DNA of 64,000 bases from Cyanobium usitatum str. Tous (GCF_963920485.1 NZ_OY986431.1:62001-126000), one strand, 5' to 3'. Shown: positions 13,434 through 22,284, counted from the first letter of the stretch. Notes: a model not told the origin generated them from the letters alone. A program made the numbers and translations.

Positions 13434-13545
13434 AAACTCAGGCTCTAAACAAAAGCTTGTTTCCAGTTCACAATCATCTGACCGTAAGGTTGAGTGTTTG
13501 TCTTACCTATGTAGTTCTCAGGGTTCAACCTGAGGATGAACACTA

Positions 13546-13663
13546 TCCTGGTGTCCATGGCGCAGTGGACCCACTCCGATCCATCTCGAACTCGGCTGTG
13601 AAACGCTGCAGCGGCAACGATATTTGGGGGGCAGCCCCCTGAGAAAATAGCTCGATGCCAGGT
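13546..13663 (+). rRNA. rrf: 5S ribosomal RNA
   Basis: A 118-nt gene with terminal pairing TCCTGG/CCAGG and the conserved CCGATCCATCTCGAACTCGG loop region. It is the last gene of the operon and is followed 60 bp later by an intrinsic terminator. Confidence 0.95.
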
Positions 13664-13722
13664 AAAACATTCATCCCAATCAACTGCTGCATTCTCTTGA
13701 AAGAGGATGTGTCAGTTGACTC

Positions 13723-13750
13723 AAAAGCCACCCTTAGGGGTGGCTTTTTT
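13723..13750 (+). terminator. Intrinsic terminator of the rRNA operon
   Basis: An 11-bp arm containing AAAAGCCACCC, a 4-nt loop and GGGTGGCTTTT, followed by a run of T residues to 13750, form a textbook Rho-independent terminator downstream of 5S. Confidence 0.93.
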
Positions 13751-13843
13751 GTTGGTTAAGCTTTTGCTTGGGTAATGACATTCTGGTTGGTAACTACGGC
13801 AGCTGCAGCTAGTCTCCATCTAGGCCCAGGTGGTTGATAGCTA

Positions 13844-14797
13844 GTGCGTTCAAGAGCTCTCTGGGACCTGCGTAGCTGGGATGGTGGCCAGAGAAAGAAA
13901 TTGCTGCCTTTTTGGTTGGCTTATAAGTTGTGGCTGAAGCTCGACTGTGTCGATCTCAGTGCTGCCTTCGCATATCACAGTCTTCAGTCTTTGTTCCCTG
14001 TGCTTTTGATAGCACTTTCCATTGCGTCTAGGTTGCTCGGTGGCGATGAGGGTTTGGTTGAAAGATTGTTGGTAGTCGTTTCTGAGATCTTGCCCAACTC
14101 GGCGATGCCGATTTTCTCTTCAACATTGTCAGCTTTTTTAAGGCAAGGATTCGGGGCTGGAATCCTTGGTGCCGTTGTTTTGATTTTAACGGCAAGTAAC
14201 GCCTATCTCACCTTGCAGCGTGGCGCTGATCGCCTTTGGTGGAATCGCCCAGCAGGGCTTGAGGATTTGCCATGGAAGCGTGTGGTAGTTCGCTATGTGC
14301 GATTGCGTATCAAGGCTTTTGGCCTGGTGTCATTATTCGCCCTTTTTATTGTGGTCGATCAGGCGTTCACCAGCATGCGACTGCTTGGTTCGGCAAGCTT
14401 GTGGGCCCGTGCCCTGGAGATTTTGCCTATCGCGCGTGATTTGCAGCGTCCCGTATCATCAATCCTCGATTTACTGATTTCGTTGTTGATTGCTATTGCC
14501 TTAGCCATGTTGTTGTTGTGGGTATTGCCTTCGCGTCGTGTCGCTTGGCAACCTCTGTTCCCTGGTGCTCTATTAATAGGCTCAACCCTCACCATCCTTA
14601 ATTTTCTGCTTGCGCGCATTCTGTTGGCAGTGGGGGTGCGCTTCCAGGCCTATGGATTGGTGGGGGGTGTGCTTTTGTTGAGTCTTTGGGTTTGGTTGGT
14701 TGGAGTCATCATTTACTACGGTCAATGTTTGTGTGTCGTCCTGGATCGGCGCCAGCGCGTCAGGATGGATGTATCTGCCCCAATTGAGATCAGCTGA
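13844..14797 (+). CDS. YihY/BrkB family inner membrane protein
   Basis: A 317-residue polytopic protein of the YihY/virulence factor BrkB (UPF0761) family, whose function is unsettled despite the old ribonuclease BN label. Typical features are LSAAFAYHSLQSLFPVLLIAL near residues 38-58, the conserved ALTASNAYLTLQRGADRLW-like segment (here ILTASNAYLTLQRGADRLWW), and about six membrane helices ending in LWVWLVGVIIYYGQ. It starts at a GTG with no strong Shine-Dalgarno visible. It overlaps the next gene by one base (TGATG), so the two are probably co-translated. Confidence 0.9.
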   Translation: MRSRALWDLRSWDGGQRKKLLPFWLAYKLWLKLDCVDLSAAFAYHSLQSLFPVLLIALSIASRLLGGDEGLVERLLVVVSEILPNSAMPIFSSTLSAFLRQGFGAGILGAVVLILTASNAYLTLQRGADRLWWNRPAGLEDLPWKRVVVRYVRLRIKAFGLVSLFALFIVVDQAFTSMRLLGSASLWARALEILPIARDLQRPVSSILDLLISLLIAIALAMLLLWVLPSRRVAWQPLFPGALLIGSTLTILNFLLARILLAVGVRFQAYGLVGGVLLLSLWVWLVGVIIYYGQCLCVVLDRRQRVRMDVSAPIEIS

Positions 14798-15144
14798 TGC
14801 AGCGATCACGTACCTGGCTCTGGTTGTTGTTAGCGCTCTTGCTGCTCCTTGCACCCGGTCCGGCTGGGCGCTTCGTGCTCGACCTGCTTGGAGGCATCAC
14901 CCTGCTCCTGGTGCTGTTGCCCCTATTGCTGGGAGCAGCTGGCTTCGTGGCTTGGCAGGTGATTCAAAGAAGGTTGCGTACCTGTGAAGCGTGTGGTTTT
15001 GCATCCATGGAGAAGGAATTTTGCCCAGCATGTGGCAACGCTTTTGCCGCGCCTACGGCCGGGGCAGAGTCTGGCGAGCAGTTTGACGTTAGTAATGTCA
15101 CCATCGATGTACAGGTCCTTAACGAGGATGAACCATCCACTTGA
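14797..15144 (+). CDS. Small membrane protein with C-terminal zinc ribbon
   Basis: A 115-residue protein of no named family I can assign. Two hydrophobic helices (about residues 7-20 and 27-56) are followed by a cytoplasmic-looking zinc ribbon: C63-x2-C66 and C76-x2-C79, within TCEACGF and FCPACGNAF. The C-terminus is acidic. Start and stop are certain from the one-base overlap with the YihY gene, which implies linked expression. The tail resembles the ribbons used as small scaffold or regulatory modules; metal binding is inferred from the four cysteines. Confidence 0.72.
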   Translation: MQRSRTWLWLLLALLLLLAPGPAGRFVLDLLGGITLLLVLLPLLLGAAGFVAWQVIQRRLRTCEACGFASMEKEFCPACGNAFAAPTAGAESGEQFDVSNVTIDVQVLNEDEPST

Positions 15145-15180
15145 GCTTGCTGCTATTTACTTGCCGCTAGGTTTGGGCCT

Positions 15181-15573
15181 TCAGCCGCGCGCTAATTCCT
15201 CCAATCGCCGCTCTCGTAAATACAAAAATAGTGGGGCTCCACATGCGAAGGCCAACGTCACGCAGCTGAGCAGTACCCATGGCAGACCCCGCATTTGTAG
15301 CCGCTTGCTCTCCTGCACGATCCAAATCACCACCGCTGTTGCCCCTATTGCCAGGTCTCTCGATAGGGAACTAGCAGCCGGATTTGCATTTGCAAGCCGC
15401 ACAAACATGCCTAAGTCGAAGCTTGATCCGTATTCCCTGATGAAATCTAGATTTGCAAGCCAGGGTAGTACTGCACCGCTGATTGCTAAGGCCAGATACA
15501 GCCATTTCAAGGTTGAATTCCCCTGAATGGCTACGGTGGTGTTGCTAGAGCTGGTTTGGGAATCGGCTGCCAT
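15181..15573 (-). CDS. DUF2834 family membrane protein
   Basis: A 130-residue protein with a polar N-terminus of about 20 residues and three hydrophobic helices. The pattern YLALAISGAVLPWLANLDFI followed by a GMFVRLANANPAASSLSRDL-type loop is that of DUF2834, a small membrane family of unknown function common in cyanobacteria. The ATG at 15571-15573 is 14 bp downstream of the xseB stop, so it may be the third gene of an xseA-xseB transcript. It converges with the zinc-ribbon gene, 36 bp apart, and no terminator is visible between them. Confidence 0.8.
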   Translation of the reverse strand: MAADSQTSSSNTTVAIQGNSTLKWLYLALAISGAVLPWLANLDFIREYGSSFDLGMFVRLANANPAASSLSRDLAIGATAVVIWIVQESKRLQMRGLPWVLLSCVTLAFACGAPLFLYLRERRLEELARG

Positions 15574-15587
15574 GTTTTTAGTCGGTT

Positions 15588-15863
15588 CTAGGTGAGTTCT
15601 TTAAAGGGGACTACCGCTATTTCTCCTTCCTGCCACAACATCACTTCCTGTTCCACATGGGCGAGTACCGCTTCACAGCGATCCAGATAGGCGCGGGCTT
15701 GCCGGTATAGACCTGTCATTTCTTCGACATCCAAGTCCGTGGCTTGCAGGGCTGATAAGGCAAGTTGCAGGGCGGTGTGGGCTTCGTCGTATGAGAGATC
15801 GGCGCCAACGTTTTGGCTGCCTTCATCCTCTTTTGTTTTGCTTGTGGCTTTTGCTTTAGGCAT
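15588..15863 (-). CDS. xseB: Exodeoxyribonuclease VII small subunit
   Basis: XseB is the small subunit of exonuclease VII, which degrades single-stranded DNA to short oligonucleotides in several subunits per XseA. The 91-residue product has a charged, disordered N-terminus and the typical two-helix body, LSYDEAHTALQLALSALQ and VEEMTGLYRQARAYLDRCEAVL, equivalent to the family FEEALAELEEIV / LEEGVALYERG regions. It begins 3 bp after the xseA stop on the same strand. Confidence 0.9.
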   Translation of the reverse strand: MPKAKATSKTKEDEGSQNVGADLSYDEAHTALQLALSALQATDLDVEEMTGLYRQARAYLDRCEAVLAHVEQEVMLWQEGEIAVVPFKELT

Positions 15864-15866
15864 CGT

Positions 15867-17069
15867 TCAGGGGGTCGCCTCAAGAGCTTGATGCAGAATC
15901 TCGCGCACCACGGCGCTCGCCCGCCCATCTGTGAGTTGGGCGACGATTTCGCCCCCTTGTTCTAGTTGTTGCACGGAGCGGACCACAACCCCTTTGCCAT
16001 TGCGCAGTAGGCAGAAGCCCCTTTTGAGCTGGTGTGCGGGTGAAAGTGCTTGCAGCAGTTGCCGGGCATGCCCCAGGGACTGGCGCCGACTGGTCACTAG
16101 GGCAAGGGGATGTACCCCCGCTAGTCGCTCCCGATCCCGCGTGAGTCGCTGACGTTCTCCCTGCAGCCTCATTTGGATCAGTTGCTGCAGGTGTCTCCCC
16201 TGCTGCTGCAATGTCTGAACCGCTACGCGGCGATCTGGCAGTAGGGCCACGAGGGCAGCGGTGGGGGTGGCGGCCCTGTAGTCGGCTACGAGGTCGGCAA
16301 CGGTGGTGTCATCTTCGTGGCCAATGCCGCTGACTACGGGCACTGGGCAGGCGGCTAGACACCGGGCCAGATCTTCGTGATCAAACACGGCTAAGTCTTC
16401 GCGGCTGCCGCCGCCTCGGCCGATCACGATCGCATCGATACCCAACTGCTCCACTTGGGAGCTCAATTTCTCCAGGGTTCGGCAGATGGCTTCATGTACG
16501 GGGCCTTGTACGGGTATTGGCACCACGACCACCGCTGTTGCCGGCCAGCGCTCGGCGCTTGTGCGCAGCATGTCGGCCAACGCAGAGCTTGGACAGCTCG
16601 TGAGTAGGGCAATGCGCCTTGGGAAAGCGGGTAGGGGACGCTTGCGAGCTTGATCCAGCAAGCCATCGAGGGCCAGCCGCTCTCGCACCTGTTCGAACTG
16701 ACGCAGCACGGAACTCAGGCTTGGTCTGATGTCGAGTGCCTGAACGCAGAGGCTTGCTCGGTTGCTCCAAAAGTTGAGCTTGCCCACCACTACTACCCCA
16801 TCCCCGTCTTCGGGAACGAAGCTGAGCTTCGCCAGCTGGGAAGCCCAAACCACTGCCGAGATTGATGCCTGCTCGTCGACCAGGGTCATCCAGAGATGCC
16901 CCTTTTTGAGCTGGGGCCTGCTCACGGTTGCGTCAAGCAGAAACCGAGGTGCAAAGCCCCGCTCCAATAGGGATGCGACCGCGCCATTCAGTTCTGTCAC
17001 GCCGTAGCGCGGTATGCCTGAAAATTCCCCGGCCGCCGTCACGGCTGGATCTGGCGGTAGCAGATCCAC
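15867..17069 (-). CDS. xseA: Exodeoxyribonuclease VII large subunit
   Basis: XseA is the catalytic subunit of exonuclease VII. The 400-residue product has an N-terminal OB-fold (about residues 20-115, including HLWMTLVDEQASISAVVWAS). The catalytic domain has RIALLTSCPSSALADMLRT, the GRGGGSREDLAVFDHEDLAR block and VSGIGHEDDTTVADLVADYR, followed by a coiled-coil-prone helical stretch. The start is GTG at 17067-17069. It overlaps a small unannotated membrane ORF upstream by 31 bp, and xseB follows after 3 bp. Confidence 0.95.
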   Translation of the reverse strand: MDLLPPDPAVTAAGEFSGIPRYGVTELNGAVASLLERGFAPRFLLDATVSRPQLKKGHLWMTLVDEQASISAVVWASQLAKLSFVPEDGDGVVVVGKLNFWSNRASLCVQALDIRPSLSSVLRQFEQVRERLALDGLLDQARKRPLPAFPRRIALLTSCPSSALADMLRTSAERWPATAVVVVPIPVQGPVHEAICRTLEKLSSQVEQLGIDAIVIGRGGGSREDLAVFDHEDLARCLAACPVPVVSGIGHEDDTTVADLVADYRAATPTAALVALLPDRRVAVQTLQQQGRHLQQLIQMRLQGERQRLTRDRERLAGVHPLALVTSRRQSLGHARQLLQALSPAHQLKRGFCLLRNGKGVVVRSVQQLEQGGEIVAQLTDGRASAVVREILHQALEATP

Positions 17070-17215
17070 CAGTAGAGGCTCACCAGGCCTGCTATCAGCG
17101 CTACCGATCGCCCAATCGGATGGTCAACGCGGATCAGCCCTGCGGCGCAGATCACTAGGGCGCTGCTAAGCAGGCGCGAGCCATCGCGACGGTTGTTGAC
17201 GTAAAAGCGGGCCAA
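17039..17215 (-). CDS. Small predicted membrane protein overlapping xseA
   Basis: A reading frame missed by ATG-based calling. It ends at TGA 17039-17041 and is closed upstream by TAG at 17246-17248. There is no ATG or useful GTG start; the first standard alternative is TTG at 17213-17215 (58 residues), while the open part begins at a CTG (17237-17239, 66 residues). The product has a basic N-terminus (YVNNRRDGSRLL), a hydrophobic segment and SVALIAGLVSLYWWICY, so it looks like a two-helix membrane protein. The last 31 bp overlap the xseA start, suggesting coupling. I recall similar short proteins in picocyanobacteria but cannot name a family. Confidence 0.5.
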   Translation of the reverse strand: MARFYVNNRRDGSRLLSSALVICAAGLIRVDHPIGRSVALIAGLVSLYWWICYRQIQP

Positions 17216-17275
17216 GGCAGCCTTGCCGGAAAGATCCAGTTTGGGCTAGCCAGGGGCCCTATTGCCCCACGCCCC

Positions 17276-19792
17276 TCAGGCTCGATTACTCCCCTGTTGC
17301 AGCCTCGCTTTGGTCAGGGCCGTCGCCTGGGCCTGGCCCGGGTCTTCCGGCCAGGGGTGACGGGGGTAGCGCCCGCGCAGCTCCTTGCGCACCTCCGGGT
17401 AGCTGCGCTCCCAGAAGCCCGCCAGATCCTGGGTGATCGCCGCCGGCCGGCCGGCCGGTGTGAGCAGGTGCACGGTTACGGCTAGCTGACCTGAGAGCAC
17501 CATTGGGTTTGTGCGAGCGCCGAATAGCTCCTGCAGCTTTACCGCCAGCACGGGCTGGCCGCTGCTGTAGTCGAGCTTGACTTGGCGGCCAGAGGGCACG
17601 GTCAGGGTCACTGGCAGCAGCTGATCGAGTTGGGGACGCAGGCTCCAGGGGGCGGCACCCCAGAGGGCTTCGCCTAGGGGTAGTCCCTGCAGGTCGTCGC
17701 GGCTGCTGAGGCCGTTGAGGTGGGGGCCGAGCCATTCATCTAGCTGGGCAAGTAGCTGCTGGGGGCTGCAGTCGGGCCATGGGTCGCCTAAGTGCCGGTG
17801 GGCCAGGTTGAGGCGTTGCTGGAGTTGGCGGCTGGCGGGATCCCATGGCAGAGCTTCCAATCCCAGCTGTCGCAGGCCCTCTAGAAGGGCGCTACGAATC
17901 AAGGCCGGTTCGGCTTCGCTCCAGCTGCGGCGCTCAAGCACCAGCGCCCCTAGTCGCAGGGAGCGTTCGCAGCGCACCCGTTGACCTTCTCCATCCCAGC
18001 GCGCCTCCACTACGACCTGGCCTTGGCCGCCGGTCTGCTCCGCCAGTTGTCGCATTTGGCCGATATCAAGGGGAATCGCCAGCTGGATGCGAGCGTCCTG
18101 ACCCTGGCCATCAAGCTGGGCAACGGCCAGAGCAGGGCAGGCCACCAGAGGATCGTCTGCATGGAGCACGGCGCCGCGGCCGCCACTGAGTAGATAGCGG
18201 CCCGGCTTGCCTGCCCTGGCTAAGGCCAGCCGTTCGGGATAGGCGGCGGCAACTAGCGAGGCCGCCGCTTCTGACAGGGTTACTGATCGGCCAAGCGGCC
18301 TTGCGGTTGTAGGGCTGGAACCCTGGCCACCAAGTTGCCTGACCTGGCGGTGCAGCTGGCTTTGCAGCTGACGCAGGCGGCGCTGGGAGCTATCGCCAGG
18401 GCGGTCTTCCCCTAGCCAGTCAAGTCGACGCAGCAGGTCACTGCCGGCCTCCTGCTGGTTGAGGGGGTCGCGCTCGCTCAGCAGCACAGCCAGGCCGCAG
18501 GCCAGCTCCAGTTGGCCAAGTTGCTCGCCCAGCAGTAGCAGCTGGGCGAGGCGCGGATGCACCCCCAGTTGGGCCAGGCGCTGCCCGTGGCTGTTCAGCT
18601 GCCCGGTGGCGGCTAAGGCCCCAAGCTGGTCGAGCTGTAGACGGGCCTGCTGCAGGTGTGCAGGTGCTGGTGGGTCGATCCAGTGCAGGTTGCTGCCAAG
18701 GGGATCGCCCCACTGGGCCAGTTGCAGGGCCAGGGGCAGGGGATCTACCTCCAGCAACTCCGGTGGATCGAAGGCGGGACGGCGCTGCTGTTCAGCGGGC
18801 GACCAGAGGCGCAGGCAGCGACCTGGCCCCAGGCGCCCGGCCCGGCCGGCCCGTTGCTCAGCGCTGGCTTGGCTGGCGGGCACGGTGACGAGGCCATCAA
18901 GTCCACTTCCCGGATCGAAGCGGTTGCGGCGGCTCAGACCACTGTCGAGCACCAGGGCTACCCCGGCCAAGGTGAGGGAACTCTCAGCGATGGAGGTGGC
19001 TAGCACCACCTTGCCCGCGGCGCTGCTGGCCGGGCCAATAGCGCGGCCCTGGGCCTCCAGGGGCAGGTTGCCGTGCAGGGGAACGCACTCGACGCCCCGA
19101 TGGCTGGGCTTGCCCCATTCGGTGGCGGCGATCGCCCGGCTGCAGTCCAGGATCTCCCTCTGCCCGGGGAGGAAAACCAGCACGGTTTCGCCGTCGCCGC
19201 GCTGCTCTAGCCAGTGCTGCTCAAGGGCGCGCACCAGCTGTTGCGCCAGCCTTTCGCCTGGTCGCGGTGGCTGGTGGCTTATCGCCACCGGATAGCAACG
19301 GCCTTCGCTGGTCAGCACGGTGGCGCCAGGCAACTGCTCCGCCAGCGGGGCCAGGTTGAGGGTGGCAGACATCAGCACCAGCCGCAGCTCTGGTCTCAGC
19401 AGCTCCCTGGCCTGACGCACCAGGGCAAGGGATAGGTCGGTGTCGGCGCCGCGCTCGTGGAATTCGTCAAAGATCAGGCAGTCGACCCGATCAAGGTCAG
19501 GGTTTGCCTGCAAGCGCCGCAGAAACAGGCCGTCTGTCAGCACCTCCAGGCGGGTGGCGGCTGAGATGCAGGATTCGAGTCGCACGCTGTAGCCAACTTG
19601 CTGGCCGAGGGGCTCACCGAGCTCGGCCGCCAGCCTTTGGGCTGCCGCTTTGGCTGCCAGACGACGGGGTTCCAGCATCCAGATGCGACCAGATGGGGCA
19701 CCTGGCTTGCCCGCCTCCAGGTTCAGTCCTGACAGCAGAGCTAGGGGTACCCGAGTCGTTTTACCTGCCCCAGGGGGTGCCTGGAGCAGCAC
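17276..19792 (-). CDS. hrpB: ATP-dependent helicase HrpB
   Basis: A superfamily 2 DEAH-type helicase of the HrpB family, 838 residues from the GTG at 19790-19792. Motif I is APPGAGKTT at residues 5-13. Motif II is DEFH in LIFDEFHERGAD (DEFH in place of DEAH, as common in HrpB). Motif III is SATL and motif VI is QRAGRAGR. A helicase-associated domain and the HrpB C-terminal domain (SYPEVRKELRGRYPRHPWPEDP) complete it. Homologues carry about 30 residues before motif I. An open, family-like extension (through IDGLLAPLLEACRPGATV) exists upstream but has no ATG, GTG or TTG, so the true start is uncertain. Its role in bacteria is poorly defined, probably RNA-related. Confidence 0.93.
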   Translation of the reverse strand: MLLQAPPGAGKTTRVPLALLSGLNLEAGKPGAPSGRIWMLEPRRLAAKAAAQRLAAELGEPLGQQVGYSVRLESCISAATRLEVLTDGLFLRRLQANPDLDRVDCLIFDEFHERGADTDLSLALVRQARELLRPELRLVLMSATLNLAPLAEQLPGATVLTSEGRCYPVAISHQPPRPGERLAQQLVRALEQHWLEQRGDGETVLVFLPGQREILDCSRAIAATEWGKPSHRGVECVPLHGNLPLEAQGRAIGPASSAAGKVVLATSIAESSLTLAGVALVLDSGLSRRNRFDPGSGLDGLVTVPASQASAEQRAGRAGRLGPGRCLRLWSPAEQQRRPAFDPPELLEVDPLPLALQLAQWGDPLGSNLHWIDPPAPAHLQQARLQLDQLGALAATGQLNSHGQRLAQLGVHPRLAQLLLLGEQLGQLELACGLAVLLSERDPLNQQEAGSDLLRRLDWLGEDRPGDSSQRRLRQLQSQLHRQVRQLGGQGSSPTTARPLGRSVTLSEAAASLVAAAYPERLALARAGKPGRYLLSGGRGAVLHADDPLVACPALAVAQLDGQGQDARIQLAIPLDIGQMRQLAEQTGGQGQVVVEARWDGEGQRVRCERSLRLGALVLERRSWSEAEPALIRSALLEGLRQLGLEALPWDPASRQLQQRLNLAHRHLGDPWPDCSPQQLLAQLDEWLGPHLNGLSSRDDLQGLPLGEALWGAAPWSLRPQLDQLLPVTLTVPSGRQVKLDYSSGQPVLAVKLQELFGARTNPMVLSGQLAVTVHLLTPAGRPAAITQDLAGFWERSYPEVRKELRGRYPRHPWPEDPGQAQATALTKARLQQGSNRA

Positions 19793-19881
19793 GGTGGCAC
19801 CGGGCCTGCAGGCTTCGAGCAGCGGCGCCAGCAGGCCGTCAATTGGTAGCGGTGGTGTTGGCAGGGGCTGTCCTTGTGGAA

Positions 19882-20265
19882 TCAGCGCACGTGGCGAATG
19901 CCATCTACCGGGTGGTACGCCTCGCCGGTGAGCTCTTCGTAGACGATCGCCGGCAGGCCGGTTTCAAACATGGTTTGCAAGGCCTCCTTTAGGTAAGGAT
20001 TCCAGCCACCAGTGCTTACCTTGCCGTGGCGAACTGTCCAGTCCCAGGTGCCTTGCAGGTCTCGGGGGATGCGCCCCTCCCGGTCGCGACGGGCCACGAG
20101 ATCCTGAGATTCAACCAGGCCTACCAAAATTGGATCCCTGCCGTAGGCAGGCGTGATGCTCAACTCCAGCCGAATCGGATCTTCCTTGATCAGCTTAAGG
20201 CGAAAACGAGGTGGCAGTTTGAGACTGGTCAGCACTGCAGCCACTATTCGGGTCCGTTGATCCAC
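19882..20265 (-). CDS. Conserved hypothetical protein (cyanobacterial)
   Basis: A 127-residue soluble protein starting at GTG 20263-20265. No named domain is recognised. The sequence mixes beta-like segments (RFRLKLIKEDPIRLELSI) with a motif-rich middle (GTWDWTVRHGKVSTGGWNPYLKEAL), and the charged, full-length reading without compositional bias supports a real gene. It is directly upstream of hrpB on the same strand, and the hrpB N-terminal extension may overlap its end. I infer conservation in related cyanobacteria from general familiarity with such sequences. Confidence 0.7.
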   Translation of the reverse strand: MDQRTRIVAAVLTSLKLPPRFRLKLIKEDPIRLELSITPAYGRDPILVGLVESQDLVARRDREGRIPRDLQGTWDWTVRHGKVSTGGWNPYLKEALQTMFETGLPAIVYEELTGEAYHPVDGIRHVR

Positions 20266-20308
20266 CGTCTGTCTCCGCTAAAAAACGCTTGCTCAACGGA
20301 GAGCCTAT

Positions 20309-20614
20309 TCAGCTGAGGTCACCTGGGTAAGCAGCTTGCTCGTTGTCGCCGCTAAAGCGAACGGTCAACAGGTCTTCTTGGGTGATCTGACCATCTGAAT
20401 CAAGCAGCTCCGGATGGATGGTGAGGCGGCCGGTGCGGTCGAGATTGGACCTGATGTCGGCTGCTTGTGTTGCAGGCGTACCCATGGCGTCTCTGTCGCC
20501 TGGACGGGGAATGGCGCGGAATCCCTGACCCATCACCTTGAAGGCTTGCCATAGCAGGGCCACAAAGCAGGCCCCGTAGAGCAGGGGTAAAAGTTGGGAG
20601 AGCACAGTGTTCAT
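20309..20614 (-). CDS. DUF2973-like small membrane-anchored protein
   Basis: A 101-residue protein with one N-terminal membrane helix (LLPLLYGACFVALLWQAFKVMG) and a soluble tail containing RTGRLTIHPELLDSDGQITQEDLLTVRFSGD. This layout resembles the cyanobacterial DUF2973 group of unknown function; that family name is tentative. The ATG is at 20612-20614. A 43-residue membrane peptide gene lies 45 bp upstream on the same strand, and the conserved hypothetical at 19882-20265 lies downstream. Confidence 0.72.
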   Translation of the reverse strand: MNTVLSQLLPLLYGACFVALLWQAFKVMGQGFRAIPRPGDRDAMGTPATQAADIRSNLDRTGRLTIHPELLDSDGQITQEDLLTVRFSGDNEQAAYPGDLS

Positions 20615-20659
20615 GGCCGTAAAGCTGGCCTCAGATGGGTGGTCGCGTGTCGCAATCCA

Positions 20660-20791
20660 TCATTGCCTGGAGCGAGCCGTTTGGGGATCAACGACTGCTA
20701 CCTCTCCGGTATTTGCAACCATCCAGGCCCACAGGGTGCTGCAGGCGGCACCGAAGGCGAGAAAAGCAATTAGCAGTCGCCCGGTGTCCAT
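20660..20791 (-). CDS. 43-residue single-helix membrane protein
   Basis: A short frame from ATG 20789-20791 to TGA 20660-20662. The product has one hydrophobic helix (LLIAFLAFGAACSTLWAWMV) and a short polar tail (ANTGEVAVVDPQTARSRQ), the shape of many small thylakoid or plasma membrane subunits. It is on the same strand and 45 bp upstream of the DUF2973-like gene, which also begins with a membrane helix. No strong Shine-Dalgarno is visible. No family is recognised, and chance cannot be excluded at this length. Confidence 0.5.
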   Translation of the reverse strand: MDTGRLLIAFLAFGAACSTLWAWMVANTGEVAVVDPQTARSRQ

Positions 20792-20923
20792 GGATTGAAA
20801 GATTTGTTAACCAATAATAGGGTTGATTTGGATTGCTTGTGGCGGCTGCGCTAGGAGGGCAATCCAGCCCTAGGCGTCTGCTAGCTAGTTGCTTACGGTT
20901 TTGACTAGTTGACTGTTGTGGTG

Positions 20924-22060
20924 ATGTCTGATTTGCGGGCCTTGCCCTGGCTGGGTTCGGGGCTGATGGCGATGGCTCTGCTAGCACCCCCTGCCCCCTG
21001 GCCAGGCGCTGCCGCCCATGCCCAGAGTGCAACGTCAGTCGGCTTGAACCGCCAGTCATTTGTAGCCGCTGCTGTTCGCCGCGCTGGCCCCGCGGTCGTG
21101 ACGATTGACACGGAACGGACCGTGACGGCCTCAGGTGGTGCTTCGGGAGGCTTGCCAAGGAGCCTGCTCGATGACCCCCTGTTTCGCCAATTTTTTGGCA
21201 TGCCCCAGCTGCAACAGCAGCCCTCGCAGCGCACAGAGCGGGGGCAGGGAAGTGGCTTCATCTTTCAGGCTGAAGGCCTGATTTTGACCAATGCCCACGT
21301 GGTGGAGAAATCAGATCGGGTGACCGTGGGGCTGCAGGGTGGTCGTCGGGTTGAGGGCACGGTGGTCGGTCTTGATCGCCTCACGGATCTGGCGGTTGTG
21401 AGGTTGGCTGGCAATGGCCCCTGGCCAGTAGCGCCCCTGGGCAACTCCGACAGCTTGCAAGTGGGCGAGTGGGCAATTGCCGTAGGCAACCCATACGGCT
21501 TGGACAACACCGTGACCATGGGGATCATCAGCAATCTCAACCGCAACGCCAGCAAGCTGGGCATCACAGACAAGCGCTTGGATCTGATTCAGACCGATGC
21601 AGCAATTAACCCGGGCAATTCAGGTGGGCCGCTGCTGAATGCGGATGGCGAGGTTATCGGTATTAACACCTTGGTGCGAACCGGGCCTGGCGCGGGCTTG
21701 GGATTTGCTATTCCAATTAACCGGGCCCGCGATATTGCCGGCCAACTGATTAGTACTGGTCGTGTCAACCACCCGGTTATCGGCGTAAGTCTCGATGGAG
21801 TTCGCGCCGGGGATGGCACTGGACTTAAGCAAGGGGTGAGGGTAATGGCGGTTCAGGCTTCCTCACCGGCGGCCCGGGCAGGACTGCAAAAGGGCGATGT
21901 GATTATTGCGGTGGGTAATCAACCCATCGCTAGCCCCTCCCAGCTGGTGACAGCAGTGGAGCGGGCAGGGGTGGGGGGAAGATTGGCGCTTCGGGTGAGT
22001 AGGGCCGGAAACTTGATGCAATTAACGGTTGTTCCAGCCCAGTTAGCCCCAGCCCCCTAG
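20924..22060 (+). CDS. HtrA/Deg-family trypsin-like serine protease with PDZ
   Basis: A periplasmic or lumenal quality-control protease of the Deg/HtrA family (HhoA/HhoB/HtrA in cyanobacteria). With the ATG at 20924 the product is 378 residues; an in-frame TTG at 20909 would add five. A signal-like segment ([20 protein letters not shown]) precedes the mature domain. The catalytic triad is visible: H125 in TNAHVV, D155 in LTDLAVV and S233 in GNSGGP. One C-terminal PDZ domain (about residues 285-375, [22 protein letters not shown]) follows. The 3' end overlaps the convergent small gene by 4 bp. Which of the three cyanobacterial Deg paralogues it represents is not decided. Confidence 0.93.
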   Translation: MSDLRALPWLGSGLMAMALLAPPAPWPGAAAHAQSATSVGLNRQSFVAAAVRRAGPAVVTIDTERTVTASGGASGGLPRSLLDDPLFRQFFGMPQLQQQPSQRTERGQGSGFIFQAEGLILTNAHVVEKSDRVTVGLQGGRRVEGTVVGLDRLTDLAVVRLAGNGPWPVAPLGNSDSLQVGEWAIAVGNPYGLDNTVTMGIISNLNRNASKLGITDKRLDLIQTDAAINPGNSGGPLLNADGEVIGINTLVRTGPGAGLGFAIPINRARDIAGQLISTGRVNHPVIGVSLDGVRAGDGTGLKQGVRVMAVQASSPAARAGLQKGDVIIAVGNQPIASPSQLVTAVERAGVGGRLALRVSRAGNLMQLTVVPAQLAPAP

Positions 22061-22284
22061 GCCTCCTGCCCCCACGGACTGCCTAGGCTTGGAGGAACTT
22101 GGTTTGGTGCCCCGAGTTGCTGACGCATCACCCACTGGGTTGCCGCCTTCTGGCTATGCCAAGCCTGGAGAAGCTGCTTGGCGATTCCTTGCAGGGCTTG
22201 GAGGTCGGCTGTGGCCTCTATGGCCCTGTTCATGCGCTCGAGTTCAAACTGCTGGCCGAGGCTGAGGGCGAGTGGTTCAGACAT
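22057..22284 (-). CDS. Small conserved hypothetical protein
   Basis: A 75-residue helical, glutamine-rich protein from ATG 22282-22284 (an in-frame GTG at 22293 adds three residues). Segments [20 protein letters not shown] and [19 protein letters not shown] look like two amphipathic helices. No domain is recognised. It converges on the htrA-like gene with a 4 bp overlap. A strong hairpin lies just upstream at 22327-22357. Confidence 0.65.
   Translation of the reverse strand: MSEPLALSLGQQFELERMNRAIEATADLQALQGIAKQLLQAWHSQKAATQWVMRQQLGAPNQVPPSLGSPWGQEA

Noticed and set aside
19128-19135. HIP1 octamer GCGATCGC, seen here and at a handful of other sites
   Set aside because: A few copies in a GC-rich window do not show the strong enrichment typical of HIP1-rich cyanobacteria; a genome-wide count is needed.
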